Part shown: in pieces, positions 12,749-26,830 of the stretch
Layout: each line of letters begins with the position of its first letter
How positions within the stretch are numbered: the stretch's first letter is position 1
Assembly (NCBI GenBank): GCA_013399855.1
Contig: VXAY01012530.1
Span: 6,377,881-6,441,880 of the forward strand
DNA: 64,000 nucleotides
From: Oxyruncus cristatus
Taxonomy: Eukaryota; Chordata; Aves; Passeriformes; Cotingidae
Reading direction: 5' to 3'
Notes under the pieces: model-generated
The model's database searches: none
The model's input: only the letters and a program-made list of their open reading frames with translations
Told to the model about the DNA's origin: nothing
Made by a program: the position numbers and the translations under genes

Positions 12749-14006
12749 GTGAGCTAATAAGATCATAAGGCTTAGGACTGAAAGACAGAGAAAGCTTAAA
12801 AGTGCCTCTTAACCCAGGAGAAAAGAGCATCAGCCAAAACTTCTAGAAAAGTTTTTCTGACAAATTGCTGAAAAGCTGTTGCAGAGGGTTATGCTTCTTT
12901 GACTGATTTTACCTCAGCTTGCAATGAAGGGACAATATTTAAATAAGAACTTACAACCTGAATTATTAAATGCATTCCTTATTTCAGTGAGAGATAGTGA
13001 TGCTAAGTACTGAATATTCTAAATATTTCAGAGATTCTGAACCAAGCTGCATAGGCCAATTGCAATTTTAATCCTCATTGAGCAAATAACTAATACATTA
13101 TTTTACTGAAACACTTTCAGTATCTTTAAAAATATTTGTATTCCAGAGAGAGGAGGTTTTCTTTTAGCAGAGTACCCGAGGGGTCTTCTTTTCTGGAGTA
13201 CTGAACAGGATTTTTTCCTGATCCAAGCCAAGAAGAGCCAGATCGTAATAGACCTTGCCTCAGAGCAAGGCAGAAGAGTCCAAGCCTGCCAGCTGAGATA
13301 GGTGGTAGGAAGAGAGTGAAGGGATCTAAATTAAAATTGTGACATAGCGAACAAGGTGTGTTGTGATTTACATGTGAGTAAACTGCCAAAGGACCCTGCT
13401 GATCATCTCTTGAAAGATATGGACATTATTTATGGAGAAAGGTCATGTCTTGAGAGAGACAGGACAAAAATAGGCAGCACTAACTAGAAGAACCCGTCAC
13501 TCAAGTTCTTGATTTCAGCTGTTCAACATGTAAGAAGCCCGTTCATTAATATTAAAAATCTTCTGTGTCCCAAATGGATTTTAGCTTAGTTTAATAGCTT
13601 AAGCACAGTGTTCAGCAATCATCAAAGAATAAGAGCACTGCACTTTCTTCAGGATACATTAGGTCAGACAAACCTGTCAGCATGGCCAGTTTCCTGTGTC
13701 AGCCCTGCTAATCTAATAGTGGTTTTGAACACTGGAAGCACAATTTGTGTTTTCTTTGCTTTGGCTTACTGCCAGTCATCTGAGAAATGTAGTGCTTTGC
13801 TCTTTTAAGTGTATTAAACTATGCTTGTAGAGTGAGTTATGTTGATAGCTTGTTTTCTTGGAGGGGAAGACAGCAATAAAAACGATTTGTGACCTTTTCT
13901 TTTAAAAGATGGACTTCAGACATCCAAGAAATCAAGATTTGTCCAACACAAGGCCCTTTCACTGGCTCACTTGCTATTATGCTATTACCCTTTTCACTGT
14001 TTGTTC

Positions 14007-14026
14007 TTTTTTTTTTTTTTTTTTTT
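14007..14026 (+). repeat. (T)20 run
   Basis: Twenty uninterrupted T, with no transposon body recognised on either side. Other long homopolymers in intron 1 include T at 2784-2798, T at 1532-1543 and 1559-1571, and A at 17663-17674. Confidence 0.9.
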
Positions 14027-16217
14027 GTCCCCTTTTTTAAAGTCATTTGAGGGTGATGTTTACAAAAAGAAAAAAATCTGAAAAATATGGTAAGAATGTC
14101 TGAATCACTTCATATTCTTATAAACTGATCCTTGCGACTTGTGTGAAGGAGAGAAAAGCTGTTAATATATGTAGAATTAATTCTGATGAATTATTTAACA
14201 TGTAGGAATATAGTGTATAATCTTTTTGAATAATCCTTCCATCTTAAAGCCTTCAGTTCTTTTGGGATTGAACAATGCTGGCTGATAGTACTGAGAGTTG
14301 TAATACATTCTGATATGTCCTGTCTCATTTTAGTACAGGTGAATTAAAAGCAAATTTAATTCTAATTAGCCAGATGGATTGCTCAAAGGGCTAGGTCTGT
14401 GAGGTAAAATTCAAGCTTTTAATTTCTTGCGATCTGAAATTGGGGTTATCTATGATTGATTATTGAACATCTGAAAAATTAAGAAAGTCTGAAGCAAATG
14501 AAATGCACAGTCTGAGAAATGATGGTAGCTTGCATCCAGAGCCTTTATAAGACCGTTGTTCACCACAGTGTGCTATGGCATTTAAGCAAAGATGTGGTTT
14601 TCCTTGTCTATTCTGAGCAAGAAAGTCAGTAAGTGCCAGAGCTTTCTGAGCCCGGCATACAGGTTTCTTGGAAAAATCTATGTATGATAGTCACTTGTTT
14701 GACTTTTTTCTTACCTAACTTGAAAACATGGCAATGCCATCTCATTGGGGTACAAAGTCCAGTTTGGTTTCTGAATAAACCCGAAAGCTCAGAACAGAAA
14801 CCCATTAGGATATACTAGGTTTCAGCTTCAGTTAACCTGCCATAAGTTCATGAGGGAAATTTCAGCAGGGTCACAGAAATAAATATGGTCCAATGGTGCT
14901 ACGATTGTAAAATGTGGTATTTGGGGCACTTTAAGTGAATGAAAACTAATTACATTGTGCAGAGAACAAGTAAGACTTTTTTTTCCTGCAGTGCTGCATG
15001 GAGCTTTGGTCTTCCATCTTCTGGAGGGATTAACTAAAACTGGAATAGGCACTGAAGGAAGAGCAGAATTAAATACAGAGCTGTCAAAAAGAAAAAACAC
15101 CTTGGCTTCTTTAGCCTTCTAAAATGGAAGCTGAGCTGGTTGATTTTCATGCATGATTAGCAGGGTAAATAACACAGAGGAGAAGATCCATTTAAACTAC
15201 AGCATCATATTGGCACAAGAACAAATACGTGCATATGACTTATGAATACATCTAAGTCAGAATTTAGGATAAATATATAAGATGTTCTTGGATAGCTTTC
15301 TGCTAGGTTAGTAAGACCAAGCTACTGTTTGACTACTAACATGATCAATTTATGAAGGAGTTTGTGAATTGTGGAGGTGTTAACTTTTCTACATAGAGTG
15401 AACAAGATAAAGAGACAGAATTATACCTTTGGGTCATCTTAATTTTTGTTTTATGCATTCAACTAGATATAAGAGTCTTGAGATGTTTTCTGTAAGAGTT
15501 TGCTGATCTATCAAAATTACCACAGGTTTACTTGAGGACTATAAATTCTCCTTCATTCATGCTGTGATCTGATGTACACTTTAAAGCCACCCTCTTTTTA
15601 TGGTTTCCAAGTGCCTTTCAGAAACATGTTGATTAATACAACTATAATGTATCTTACAAATTATTCATTTTCTCTTTCTTTCTCATAGTCTTCAGGAGAA
15701 AGGGGACAGAGGCACACAAAAATGTATGGGAAGGCATGCTGAAAAAATGAACACATAGCATGTGTGGGTGAGGTGTTGGGATTAAGCAGATTTTCATCCT
15801 GTATTCTTTTACAGATATCTGTGTTCTGGTCAAGTTATAGGAGAAATGAATGTGGAGGATCCTGACTGAGTTCCTCAAGTCAGTGCCTGAGGAAAAGTTT
15901 TAGATGCTCCAGAAATTATTAAGGGTCATGTTTTCGAAGGCAGATGTGTCAGAGGAAGCAAGCAGGCATACTGGGACTTTCAGAAGCTTTTTTGTAAGCC
16001 TTTTATTTTGATCAGCTGGAATTGAGCACTGAAAATTGAGCCAGTGATCTGCCTCATTTGATGTGTACCTAACTTGGCAAATTTCTTACTGAGATCCTTA
16101 AGGACAAAAAATAAAATCAATCTGACATGATATTTTATAAGGAATCAGCATCATGAGAGGTTTAATGCTTATAAACTTCTGAATGGTTGGGTTTTTTTAA
16201 ATTATGTTAACATATAT

Positions 16218-16237
16218 ACTACATGTCTACATGTAGT
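16218..16237. repeat. Small inverted repeat (8-bp arms, 4-nt loop)
   Basis: actacatg (16218-16225), loop tcta, catgtagt (16230-16237). It is short enough to occur by chance in a window of this size. Confidence 0.6.
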
Positions 16238-19200
16238 TTAGGTTGATATTGCTTTTTGATGTAACTGTAGTCTAAAGGAAAGTGTTTACAGCAACCCATA
16301 CTGCGGAAAAAATGCAATGTTTGTGTTGATAACAGTTGTAATCCCTCGAGAGTGCGTAGTTTCATGTTTCTGTTGTAAAGCTGGAATAATAAATTGTATT
16401 GCTAAATTCAAAAGATTATTTGTCAAGATGGAGAACAGTGTTCCAGACAGCTTTAGCGGTAGGATGTGTGGCTTCCAAAAGGCAGTATAGAAAACCATGG
16501 TACATCAAGAGACAGGTGTTTGCTTAAATTCCACTCCAATTCAACCATTTTTTTAATGGATAGTGACAATACTTATAAACAAATGTCAGAAGAGCAAACT
16601 GATTGTGAGCACACCATTTCAGGCTGTTGCAACTGAATCTGTGAATCCTAGTTTCTGTACATTTAGGGCAAGTATTCGGCAGTCATGTGTAGTTTAGGGT
16701 AGCAGCCTTAGAATTAATTTTCTCAAAGGCAGAATGAAACAAACAAATGTAGTCCTAGGAAAAATCCAAGTACTAGTCAACTGCAATAAAATCACCATTA
16801 TGATAAAGATTGAATAATGTGCAAGGCTTCATGGAGGATTTTATCTCCTCTGTAATGTTCAAAGTAGCTACTACAGCTGACAATGACTTCAGCCTGAGCT
16901 CAAAGACATCTGCATGTCTGACTGCAGTGGCATCTGCATATCTTCTGGGAGTATGAAAGGTTAGGCTTAGAGAGAGAGTAAGTGCCTGTGCTTAGAGCAG
17001 TAATTTGGATAGCATGAGGGAGACACAACACTCAGTTAACTGAGGGGTAGTGTAGAAAAAAATGATACCTCCTTTTCTAAAATATGAATCATTCTGTCTA
17101 AATCTGACCAGTGGCAGCATAAGCTTCAGTGATGGTATTTCATTAACTGTCTGTTAATTGGTTTTATATTTAATTAATGTATGGTCTTTATAACTGCAGT
17201 TGTTTCAGTTGGGCTTGTCAAAACTCACACTACAATCAATATTAATTGTCACCCTTTTTTAGCTTAGTCTGCTAAGTTGCCAGAAATCAAATGGATGTAA
17301 GTTGAATTATCTTCCACTTCTAAAACTGTTATTTCTAATTCAAAATATTTTGATAGGTTAACCTGCTTTTCTGCTGCTCCTCCCTTAAATAAAGAGTACT
17401 TTCATTTCTAAAGCTGTCAAACTAGAAATGCCCCTACACTGAAATTTGGAGAAAACAATTCAAAATATTCAAAAAAGGCGAAAGTGTCAAGAGACAAAAA
17501 TCTGCTAGATGTGAGGTTCCCTCTCACACCATAGTTTTTAAAAAGTAGAATAAAGCGAAGCCAGGCAGGTTATCACGTTTCCTTTAAAGTGAAATTCTGT
17601 GAATCGCTGGATAAAATGCTGTTTGGGCAAGGCTTAACAATCATGTGCTAAGTCAACTCAGCAAAAAAAAAAAAGGGATAATTGAAAATTTGGTTCTTCT
17701 ACTGATGGTGTTTAAATAGCATTAAAGCCTGACTCAAAACATGAAATAAGTGAAAGTATTTATTTTTTCTAAGAAAAAAACCCAGACCAAAACAAAACAA
17801 AAAAACCCCACCCCACATATATCTTCAATTCAGCTCAGTATAGAATCTTTGAAGAAAGACCAATTACATAGTTTTCCCAAAGTGGTACAAAAGCATTGAC
17901 AAATTAGTTCCCAAAATGTCTGTTCCTCCTCATCTTTCCAAAGATGTTTATTAGATAATGTCTTGGGACTGTCAGGTAGTTAATATATTTGCCTCATTAG
18001 GTTAGAACAACACACGGAAAATAAATTCAGGTCTTATTAAATTAATTGAAAATTCTCATTAACAAAATAAGTGTATGGCACTTCAGAGTAAATTGTCAAT
18101 GGAGCAGCAGTTGTAGTTTCAAATTTGTGCCTGTAAATTACACACAGATTTGAATCTATTTTTTAATTTAAAGAATCCCTGTAAAACCTGAGGGGATAGA
18201 TATACCTATTATAGCTTTCAAACTCTAGAAGGTCTTTGCTACTGAGACCACCATACCAATCAGGTAATGTTCTGGTTAGCTGAAGAAACAGTACAGCCTC
18301 ATATATTCTGATCTTGAAAAGCAACATGATATAGCTAAAATACTGAATCATCTGGGTATGAAATAATTTTGTAAGCATTGTTATCTTACTATCCTTTTAT
18401 ATCCATTGTACATTGGTTAATCACTCCAAGCAAATGTCCCACCATTGCAATAAATACCTCTTCAAACATTTCATCTTTCACTGCAGTCAGCAGCTATTTT
18501 GAGGCTTGAAATAGGCTTTTGTCTTCAGTTGAATCTCTGCTAATGTCAATAACAAAATTACTGCTGACCTCATAGAAAGTAAAACAAGGTCCTTAATACT
18601 TCCCAAAACCAGGATTCTTGTTGCAGCAGTCCCAGATGTTATTGTATCTCTGTTTTATTGTGTTACATAATTGACAACAGGTAAGTGTTAAGACATATGT
18701 CACCGCATGATGCAGTTACACATATGCTTCCAAGTTCTATTCCATTATGTGCTGGGAAGTCCAGGCTGCAGCATTTGTCTTCTCTTTCATTACACTTGGC
18801 AGAAATAATGGTACTTGGAGAGAAAGTTACATGACCAGTGCTAGAGCCTGCTTTTAGCATTGGCCTTTCATCAGAGCCTGATTTAGAAGGAGAATTTCTC
18901 CTGAAGAATGGTCTACTTCTATTGAGATGAAAGACAAAGTCATGCTGTGTCCCTTTGGTTTCAGTCAGATGCACTTAGAATATTTTTAAGGAGTAGCAGC
19001 TGTTCGCAGCAGAGTTAATCTGGCAAATTAGTGCCCGGGTTAGACTAGTCTAGGTATGAAATCCTTTATAAAAAGCTGTCTAAGAGCTGTTTTGTTCAAG
19101 TGGGCATTGTATTCTCTCCTGTGAACCAGTGAGGTGTCTAAGGGAATATGTCACATGGTTCTCAGAGCTGCATTTGACTGCACGCCTTTGATTTAATTAC

Positions 19201-19737
19201 TTCCTAAAAGTGAAAGAGATACTCTATTCTTTTTATACCCTAGCAGATGTGAATTTAACCCACCAAGCAGGCAAGCCATTTCCTTGAGTGTGCAATGCTC
19301 TAGATTTCTGTCTGCAGCCTATCTTCCCACAGGTAAAGAGAGAATCTGTATTGACTGCTATTTCGGGTAACACTGCCTATTATCTTCTACCTCCTACAAA
19401 TACTATGAGTTGTTTGCTGAAAAGTTGTAATCATATGTGTACAAGTTACGGTTTGATGTCAGAATCATAAACTTTGTGTGTGGAAGCCAAAAAGCCTGTT
19501 AGACACCAGCAATTACACTGTCATTTCTGGGATCACAGCATGCTGAGATGATAAAGGGCAAAAGCAGGAAAATAAAACACTGAAATAACCAGAAAGTGTA
19601 CCTTTGGTTACTCAGGCATGGTCCAGAAGATCCAAAAATGGGTTGCATTCCTATCTCTTTAGTATGAAGAAACCTGTATCAAGCATGTGGTTCTGACCAT
19701 GGATATGGAGCACAGCCCTGGTGTGCTGTACAAATTT

Positions 19738-19782
19738 ACATGCAGTTTCACATGTACCTGAGACATGCAGTTTCACATGTAC
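19738..19782 (+). repeat. 25-bp tandem duplication with identical 20-bp core
   Basis: acatgcagtttcacatgtac occurs at 19738-19757 and identically at 19763-19782, separated by ctgag. Identity across all 20 bases points to recent origin. Confidence 0.85.
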
Positions 19783-22700
19783 TTTTTTGAGACTTTATTA
19801 AACCCTTTGGCTTGAAATTTCTTTATTATGGTCAAACACTTCTCTGAGAGACTGAATAGAAAAATTCTATATTAAGAGTCAAAATAATAGGCAGCACAGA
19901 GAACATAAAGCATCAAAATGTGATGCTCTGATTTGTGACCTGGTGCTGGTATTGCAGACTATGTCAGAACAGGGCTTGAGGGATTGCCCGCCACCTCTCC
20001 CTGAACCACGATTGTCCCAGGGCTGCAAGGGTTGCTAGCAGCAAGGGGAGCTATCCAACAGGCTGGGTCTTGACCAGGAGAAGCATCTGAAGTGCTGTGT
20101 CCTATTGCTTCCTGGCTGTTGCATGCCAACAGCTGCCTGCAGACCTTACATTGCCAATGGCAGTTATTCTCCTCTCATCCCCTCCAGCTCAGGGAATCTG
20201 TTACTATCTTTCTTTCCTGTGTTAAACATGGTTGTGTTGTAGCCTCTGGTGTTTCTTACTTGCAAAGTCCTTTGACTCCTCAAACCACCTTTGTTTTATG
20301 CATACAGAAGTAATACTTCCATTCTGCAAATTATTTTGCTGTATCAGGAAAGAGGAGAGGAAGCAAGAGAGAAATGTCTTCTCTCTGACTTGCTCAAAAG
20401 GAAACTGAGTTTTATCCCTTTAGTCATGAATTCCATCACTTTCTCCAGCTCTGCTCCTCTTTCTGCTCAGTTTTTTGGTCAGTAAAAATGTACTATGTGA
20501 TTTCTAATAAAGACAACACTATACCTTAAAAATTCAATATTAGTTACTTTGATATACATCCGGAAGAAGTCAAGGTCCTCTATAATTTGTGGTTGTGTTG
20601 GCAATAGAAAATAGGAACTTGTTGGGAGATCCTGGAGTACAGACTGTGGTAGAAGGTCATCTGTCTATGCCATCTTGTGTTCTTCATCTTGTGGTATGCG
20701 ATCACCAGGTATGAGCAGAAGGGGCTCTTGAGCTGCAAGGAGAAAATGGAAAACCTGATTTGCCTGGAAATTTGGTTGCACGTTCAAAGTTCCTGTTTCA
20801 TCAGATAATATCTTGCATCATTACCCAGCAATGAGCTAAAATTAGGGCCAGGATAAACAGGATGTTAAAGTAAAATGCTGCAGCATACCAGCATTACAGA
20901 TGTCTGCACAACCCACCCTCGTCTGTCTCAGCAGCTGCACACAGGATCTTTAGGTCCAAGAATATTCTGAATGTAAGACTGCCTCAGTGGTCTTAGTACC
21001 TGATAGCTGTATTGCTTCTGGTAATTATCTACAGCTGATACCAGAGGGAAGGAAAAATATGTTATCTCTTGTATGTGCCTAATACTCATGGATAGTATTA
21101 ATCCCTTCCCCACCTGCATGTAGGGGCGAACACCAAAGTAAAGCCCTGATTGCAGTTGTACCTCTGCCCCTGTTTGTATCACAGCTGGGTGCGGGAAGAT
21201 GAACAGGAGACAGACAGGGCCAAAGGCAGCAAAAGATCTTCTAATCTCAAGTGAATTGCACATTAAAAATGTGATCTCTCAGCTTGCAGAATTTCTGGAT
21301 TACACTGTTGCAAACATACTTAGAGATGGTTTTAGTGAATGTGTAAAATTTCTGTCTACAAAAGATTATTATTTCTGTCTAATCCAGAAGTTTTTCGAAG
21401 CCAGGTTTCTATTTAATGAGCTAATACTAGAGGCTCTTGCACTTCATAATGGACTATATTTGTTTTCTAAGGGCACCATTACTTTTGAATTGGGATAATT
21501 ATTTTCTTTTAATTTCTTGAATGACTAGTATGATTACATTCCATGCACTTCTTTTTAAAATAAAAGGATAAAATAGATTGCTTTAAAGTTTATTAGTTAA
21601 AAGATGCCTTCAGGTTGAGCAATAATGCAGTCTGTTCCAAGAGGAGAAAATGGTTATGGTCAAGTTAGACTCTTTTGTGGGTAGAAGAGGATAGGAAAAA
21701 ATTGCTTTCTAAGGTGCAGAAATACAAGCAAGATAACTGTGGGAAAATTAAAATATTAACAATAGGGTTGTAAGATTTTGTTACTCTGATAATATTTTCT
21801 AAGTGAACCTAGAAAAATATTGCTTCTCTTTAGAAACACATTAAAATTAATCATAAATCAAACAGGGCAACAGGACACTTTCCTGATCTTACAAATACCA
21901 AGAGACATTTATAACATTTCCATTTTACTTTTTAGAATGATTACCATCCTGAGGAAACTTTTTACAGGGCATTATTAATGTGAAGATCTCCAGATATTGG
22001 AAACTAGAAGTGGTTTTATATCACTGGTCAGTGTGCCCATGGTGAATGCAATACACTAATGGAAGTGATGTGGAAGGCAATGTGAAAGATTTCCCTTTCT
22101 ATCCCAACTGGTATAAAGCCACTGACTTTCTTTGAAGTACTTTTCCTGGCAAGAAATTTTCTGTGAATCACTCGGTCCATTGGCCCCTACTTTCTTCTTT
22201 GACATTTCTTTGTGCAAAAGTAATTAATGCTGGCAATGCAGCTCAGCAGAGGCCTTCCCATGTTCTTAATATATCCTTTGGGCATGAATGAAAGAGGCAG
22301 CAATCTCCTTGCAAGGCTGCATTCTTGTTTTGAGAACATAGCACAGTTTCTTTTAGAGTGAGAAATTTATTTAATTTTTCCTTCTAGAGATATTTGGAAG
22401 AGATAGGGAAATGTGTGTAATCTGTTGCATCGCATCCAGATCACACTAGGGATTTACTTGATTCAGAATCTAGTGCTAAAAGACAGCATTATTTCAGCAA
22501 TCAGGGGAACTAGAGCCATTAGAAAATAGTGGTGCTATTAAACCATCACTGATAAGTAGTTTGTTAACAATAACTCACTGTATCAGACCTCACAGTGTAT
22601 ATTCTGCCTTCAGTGAGTTGAATTTAGAAATTAAGCTTTGCAGAGCACTGTGTGTAACTCTTGACAGCACTGCCAGCTTACCTGTAGGTCTGAACTTCAC

Positions 22701-23005
22701 AGGGTGACTTGGTTTGATATCATCTCACAAAATACTATGTCCAGGTAAAATTGCAAGAAAAATTCAGCACTTATATTCTGAAAAAATAATAAAACCCAGC
22801 TGATGAACCCTGCAAAATATTTTATGGAACCACTGGATTTTTTTTTTTTTTGGAGGGGGAGTGTTTATACCTATAGTCTGTATAAAGTTTCTTGGGAAAG
22901 AAGTGTTTATCCATGTATTCCCTGGAATGTTAAGAAAGTTGCCACTTGCTTGTGAGAACTTTGTCTTCAGGTTGCGTTTCCTTTTGCAGGTGTTGATTGT
23001 TTGCA

Positions 23006-23026
23006 GGGCGGGGTGGGGGGTGGGGG
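23006..23026 (+). other. G-quadruplex motif
   Basis: Four G-runs (3, 4, 6 and 5) are separated by single-base loops c, t, t. This meets the strictest G4 definition and is predicted to be very stable on the plus strand or in the nascent RNA. A further tgg follows at 23027-23029. Confidence 0.8.
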
Positions 23027-26000
23027 TGGAGATTTACTAAATCAATTGAGATTCTACCCTTGGGCAAATTTGGCCCTGTTTTCTGACACCTTTTTTATTC
23101 TTGTTCTAGCTGTGTGGAATACAGCACATGTGGGCACACGCAGAGCTGATGAATTTCCAGATTTGCTGTGTGTTTCAATTATTCAGAGTTGTGAATGTGT
23201 CACGGGAGGGTGAAGGTTATGCACTTGATGCTTCGCCTATCTGCATTTTCATATGCTGAAGCACAAGCTTATTTTGAAAGCTATAAAATGACAGGGTGTA
23301 GATAAAATATGTTTCTTACATTACCTAAAATAATTTTGCTTTTTTTTTCTAACTAATGTGAAAATTCAGTAATTTTCATTGTAGATGCCATTAGTCTCAG
23401 TGCATGTCCAAGAATCCTCACCTTCATTACAATACAGTTGTACATATGCTACTGCTGGCTCAAATTCATGCTGTGTGAAAGAAAATGGAAATATCCTGAG
23501 TTTGGAAACTTTTATTATCCCTCATTCTTCATATTCACACCCTTATTCTTCAGGGCATTAAATGCCTTCTAATATTTCAGTGCAAGCCAAGAAGCACTAA
23601 TACATAGAAGGAGACAGTTTTCCACCCAAAAATTAGACAAGGAAAATAAACAGTAACTTGTCTGTCTCTGCAGAGTAAATAATTAAGAACAGATAGAAAA
23701 TGGGTTAAGAGTAATTTTAGGATTATATACAGTTGTCTATTAGAACAACAATTTCCTTGAAAATTGGTGATGGTAACAAAGAGCCTGATGGATTTCATGC
23801 AGTTTCACTGACTTTGCTTTTAAAATATAAAACTCTAATATTAGTTTGTCACTCTTTTTGGTATATTACTACTAATGGACTGACTGCATGTTGAAATACA
23901 CTTGAGTTATAAGACCATGAAGGTAATTGTCACATTAAACCATCTCTTCTACCTCTGGAGAGTAAATATTATGTTGGTACCCTGAATGCACTGAGTTTTC
24001 CTTCTGCTGAGAAAGGTCTTTGTTTCTACTTCAGTATTTTACAACATTAAAGAGGCTAATGTATAATGTATAATTATACTTTTTGACACTTGTAGAATTC
24101 CCGAAATCACCACATCCCGAAATCACACTGAAGATTAATAAAGTCATTACTGGTAAAACTTGCTTAGCTTGCTGAAGAGGTTTTGCATCCTGGAGAATAT
24201 TGTTTTCCACATTCTCCAAAGCACAGCTGAGCAACTAGATATTAACCTGAAGGATTTTCCCATGCATTCTTAGCTAATTTAACAGGCAGTCAATTTACAC
24301 TAATCTAGATTAATTGCTTTACCAATGTAGGGAGAAAATATTTTAAAATAGGCAAAATCTTACTTGATAAAATGTCAGCTAACAGACATGAATGATGATG
24401 AGACGCCCTATTCTCAATATATTTTAAAAAGGCGAGTAAACCCCTGCCTTTCAAAAGGACAAAATTTACTGGAAAACAGTTAAATATAATAAAGAGATTT
24501 ACAAAAATCTGGGTTTATATTGCCCTGATATATAAATCCAATATGTTTGTAACTTCCTTATATTGAATAAAACCCAAGACTTAAATTCTTTGTTTGCTGT
24601 TCTTTCCAGTTACAAGCTTTCCATTTAGAAATTACCTGTACATCATTACATACTTATATCCAAGTCTTCCTAAGAAGCAGAAGTTGGATGCTTAGTTTAT
24701 GTGTATTATTTCAAGTTACTTACACAGAGAAATCTAATGTTTAAAGGAATATTATGAGATTATTACATTATATGATTGTTGCATGGAAGGTTTGTGTATG
24801 AAAGGAATTAGCCTGCCATCTCTGCTTGTACCTTTCCTTTTTTGAAACAGAGCATGTACAAAGCTCTGTTGTGAAAGCTGTCTGTCAGAGTCATTGGTCT
24901 TGTCCTGCAGGTCTCTGATGTGCAAATGCCATAAATCTCACTCTGAATTATGGAAATACAACTGAAATTAGTGATTATGTTCATTAACTCAATCTTTCGT
25001 GCTAGACCAGATTATACTGTTTTACATGAGGTTACTTTTTCACATTCTGATAGTAAGTATTAGAGCTCAGAGATAATTTATGCTTTTTAACTATGTGTCT
25101 ATAGCTGTCCAGCTGTGTTTTAAATCTTGTTTTTAAAACCCTTTTATTTTTTCCATGTGATGCTACTTGTCCAATGAAAATAAGCAAGTCATCCATGTAT
25201 CTGTTACATCCCCTTTCATTTATGTGTATTTTTCTAACCCAGAGCTGCAAGGTGGAGGAGCATAACTGTGTAAATCCTAACAGCTTCTAACCAAAAAACC
25301 CAAGATTTTTGACATCTACATTAATAGGAGGGCTTCTGAACTCGGAGAAAACTTATCCAACCAGTAGACAAAAGGGAGAACTCTAGATAAAACACTAAGA
25401 AGCTAGAAGACATCAGGAGTAAATCTTTGGAGAAGGTCAGTAATGTGAAACTCTGCAAGCAGTTTTATAACTTACAACTAATTTAAAATCCAGATACAGA
25501 ACATGGTGATGAGACATTTACCTGAGCTCTTCCCTTGCTGCATGCCATTTACCAGAGGGTGCTGGCTGATGCTGTGATAAAAAAATTCTTCCTTTATCCT
25601 GGTGTCTGACATTGCCCAATTCGTTTTCCAAATTTGATGGCTCAGTCCAGCGCCTGAGTTTTGTAATCTTGACCCTGCTTATCTTTATCAACATTTGTAT
25701 TCACATTTTTTACTTCAGGGAAAGAGGAAGATCCCCTAATTTATCAGAAACACATGGGTACCTTTACAGACTACAGAAGGAAATAATTTTCATCCAAGCA
25801 GAAGAGTATGTTCTTGATTTAGAAAGAAATAAATAAATATGCAGAAACTATGTTCAAAGGACAAAATAAACCACTACATTTCTAGATGATGCACTACATG
25901 CAGGTTCTTCCTGAGTTGTTCCAAAGTTTTACCTGTTTAATGAAGTCAGCAAACCAGTTTTGTTCGCCCCCCAGTTTTGATGAACCCAGGCTGGTACATG

Positions 26001-26029
26001 CAAAATATCAGGTTAAAAGAGGGGTTTAA

Positions 26030-26830
26030 GAACGTTGGAATGGATGGGCAATCACCAACTGTGTGAAGTCCAACAAGGGAAAGTGCCAAATTCTGTACCT
26101 GAAATAAGGCAACCCTGGATGTAGCTACAGAAGGGGGAATGAGATGCTGGAAAGCAGTGCCACTGAAAGGAACCTGGGGGTCCTGGTCGATGGCAAATTG
26201 ATTATGAGTCAGCAGTGCCCTGGCAGTCAGGAGGGCCAACCGTGTCCTGGGGGGCATCAGGCAAAATGTTGCCGGCCCATCAAGGGATGGGATTGTCCTG
26301 CTCTGTTTTGCACTGGTGCAGCCTCACCTTGAATATTGCGGCAGTTTTGGGCACTGCAATATAAAAAATATATTAAGCCCAAAGGAGAGCAATGAAGGTG
26401 GTGAAGGGCCTTGAAGGGAAGCTGTGTGAGGAGCAGCTGAGGGCACTTGGTCTGTTCAGCCTGGAGAAGAGGAGACTGAGACTCATTGCAGTTACAACTT
26501 CCTTGGGAGGGGAAGAGGAGGGGCAGGCACTGATCTCTTCTCTGTGGTAAACAGTGACAGGACCCGAGGGAATGGCCTTTAGTGGAGGTTAAAGCTTAAT
26601 ATTAGAAAAAGGGTCTTCCCCCAGAGGGTGGTTGGGCACTGGAACAGGCTCCCGGGGGAAGTGGTCACAGCACCAAGCCTGGCAGAGTTCAAGAAGCACT
26701 TGGACAATACTCTCAGGCACATGGTGTGACTCTTAGGGATGGTCCTGTGAAAGGCCAGGACTTGGACTCGATGATCCTTGTTGGTCCCTTCCAACTCAGT
26801 ATATTCCGTGATTTTGTGATTATGAGGAGT
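26030..26830 (+). mobile_element. CR1 LINE, 3' ~800 bp including ORF2 C-terminus and 3' tail
   Basis: This is the longest CR1 copy in the window. Recognisable ORF2 pieces in shifting frames are SNKGKCQILYL, ERNLGVLVDGKLIMSQQC, a degenerate 'PHLEYC' region near 26320, [14 protein letters not shown] sequence near 26450-26480, and the HWNRLP counterpart near 26635. The 3' tail is cttggactcgatgatccttg followed by cccttccaactcagtatatt, ending in ccgtgattttgtgatt at about 26822. Several frameshifts and stops make it a dead copy. The left boundary is approximate; similarity fades before about 26030. Confidence 0.9.

Larger units (their letters stand above)
12750..26029. other. Unassigned intronic DNA
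   Basis: Contains the T20 run, the inverted repeat at 16218, the exact 20-bp tandem repeat at 19738 and the G4 motif at 23006. No transposon body or coding exon was recognised. Confidence 0.6.

Noticed and set aside
20928..21498. Overlapping 111-codon (minus) and 99-codon (plus) frames
   Set aside because: Neither resembles a known protein and they overlap only partly. No splice or promoter signals support them.
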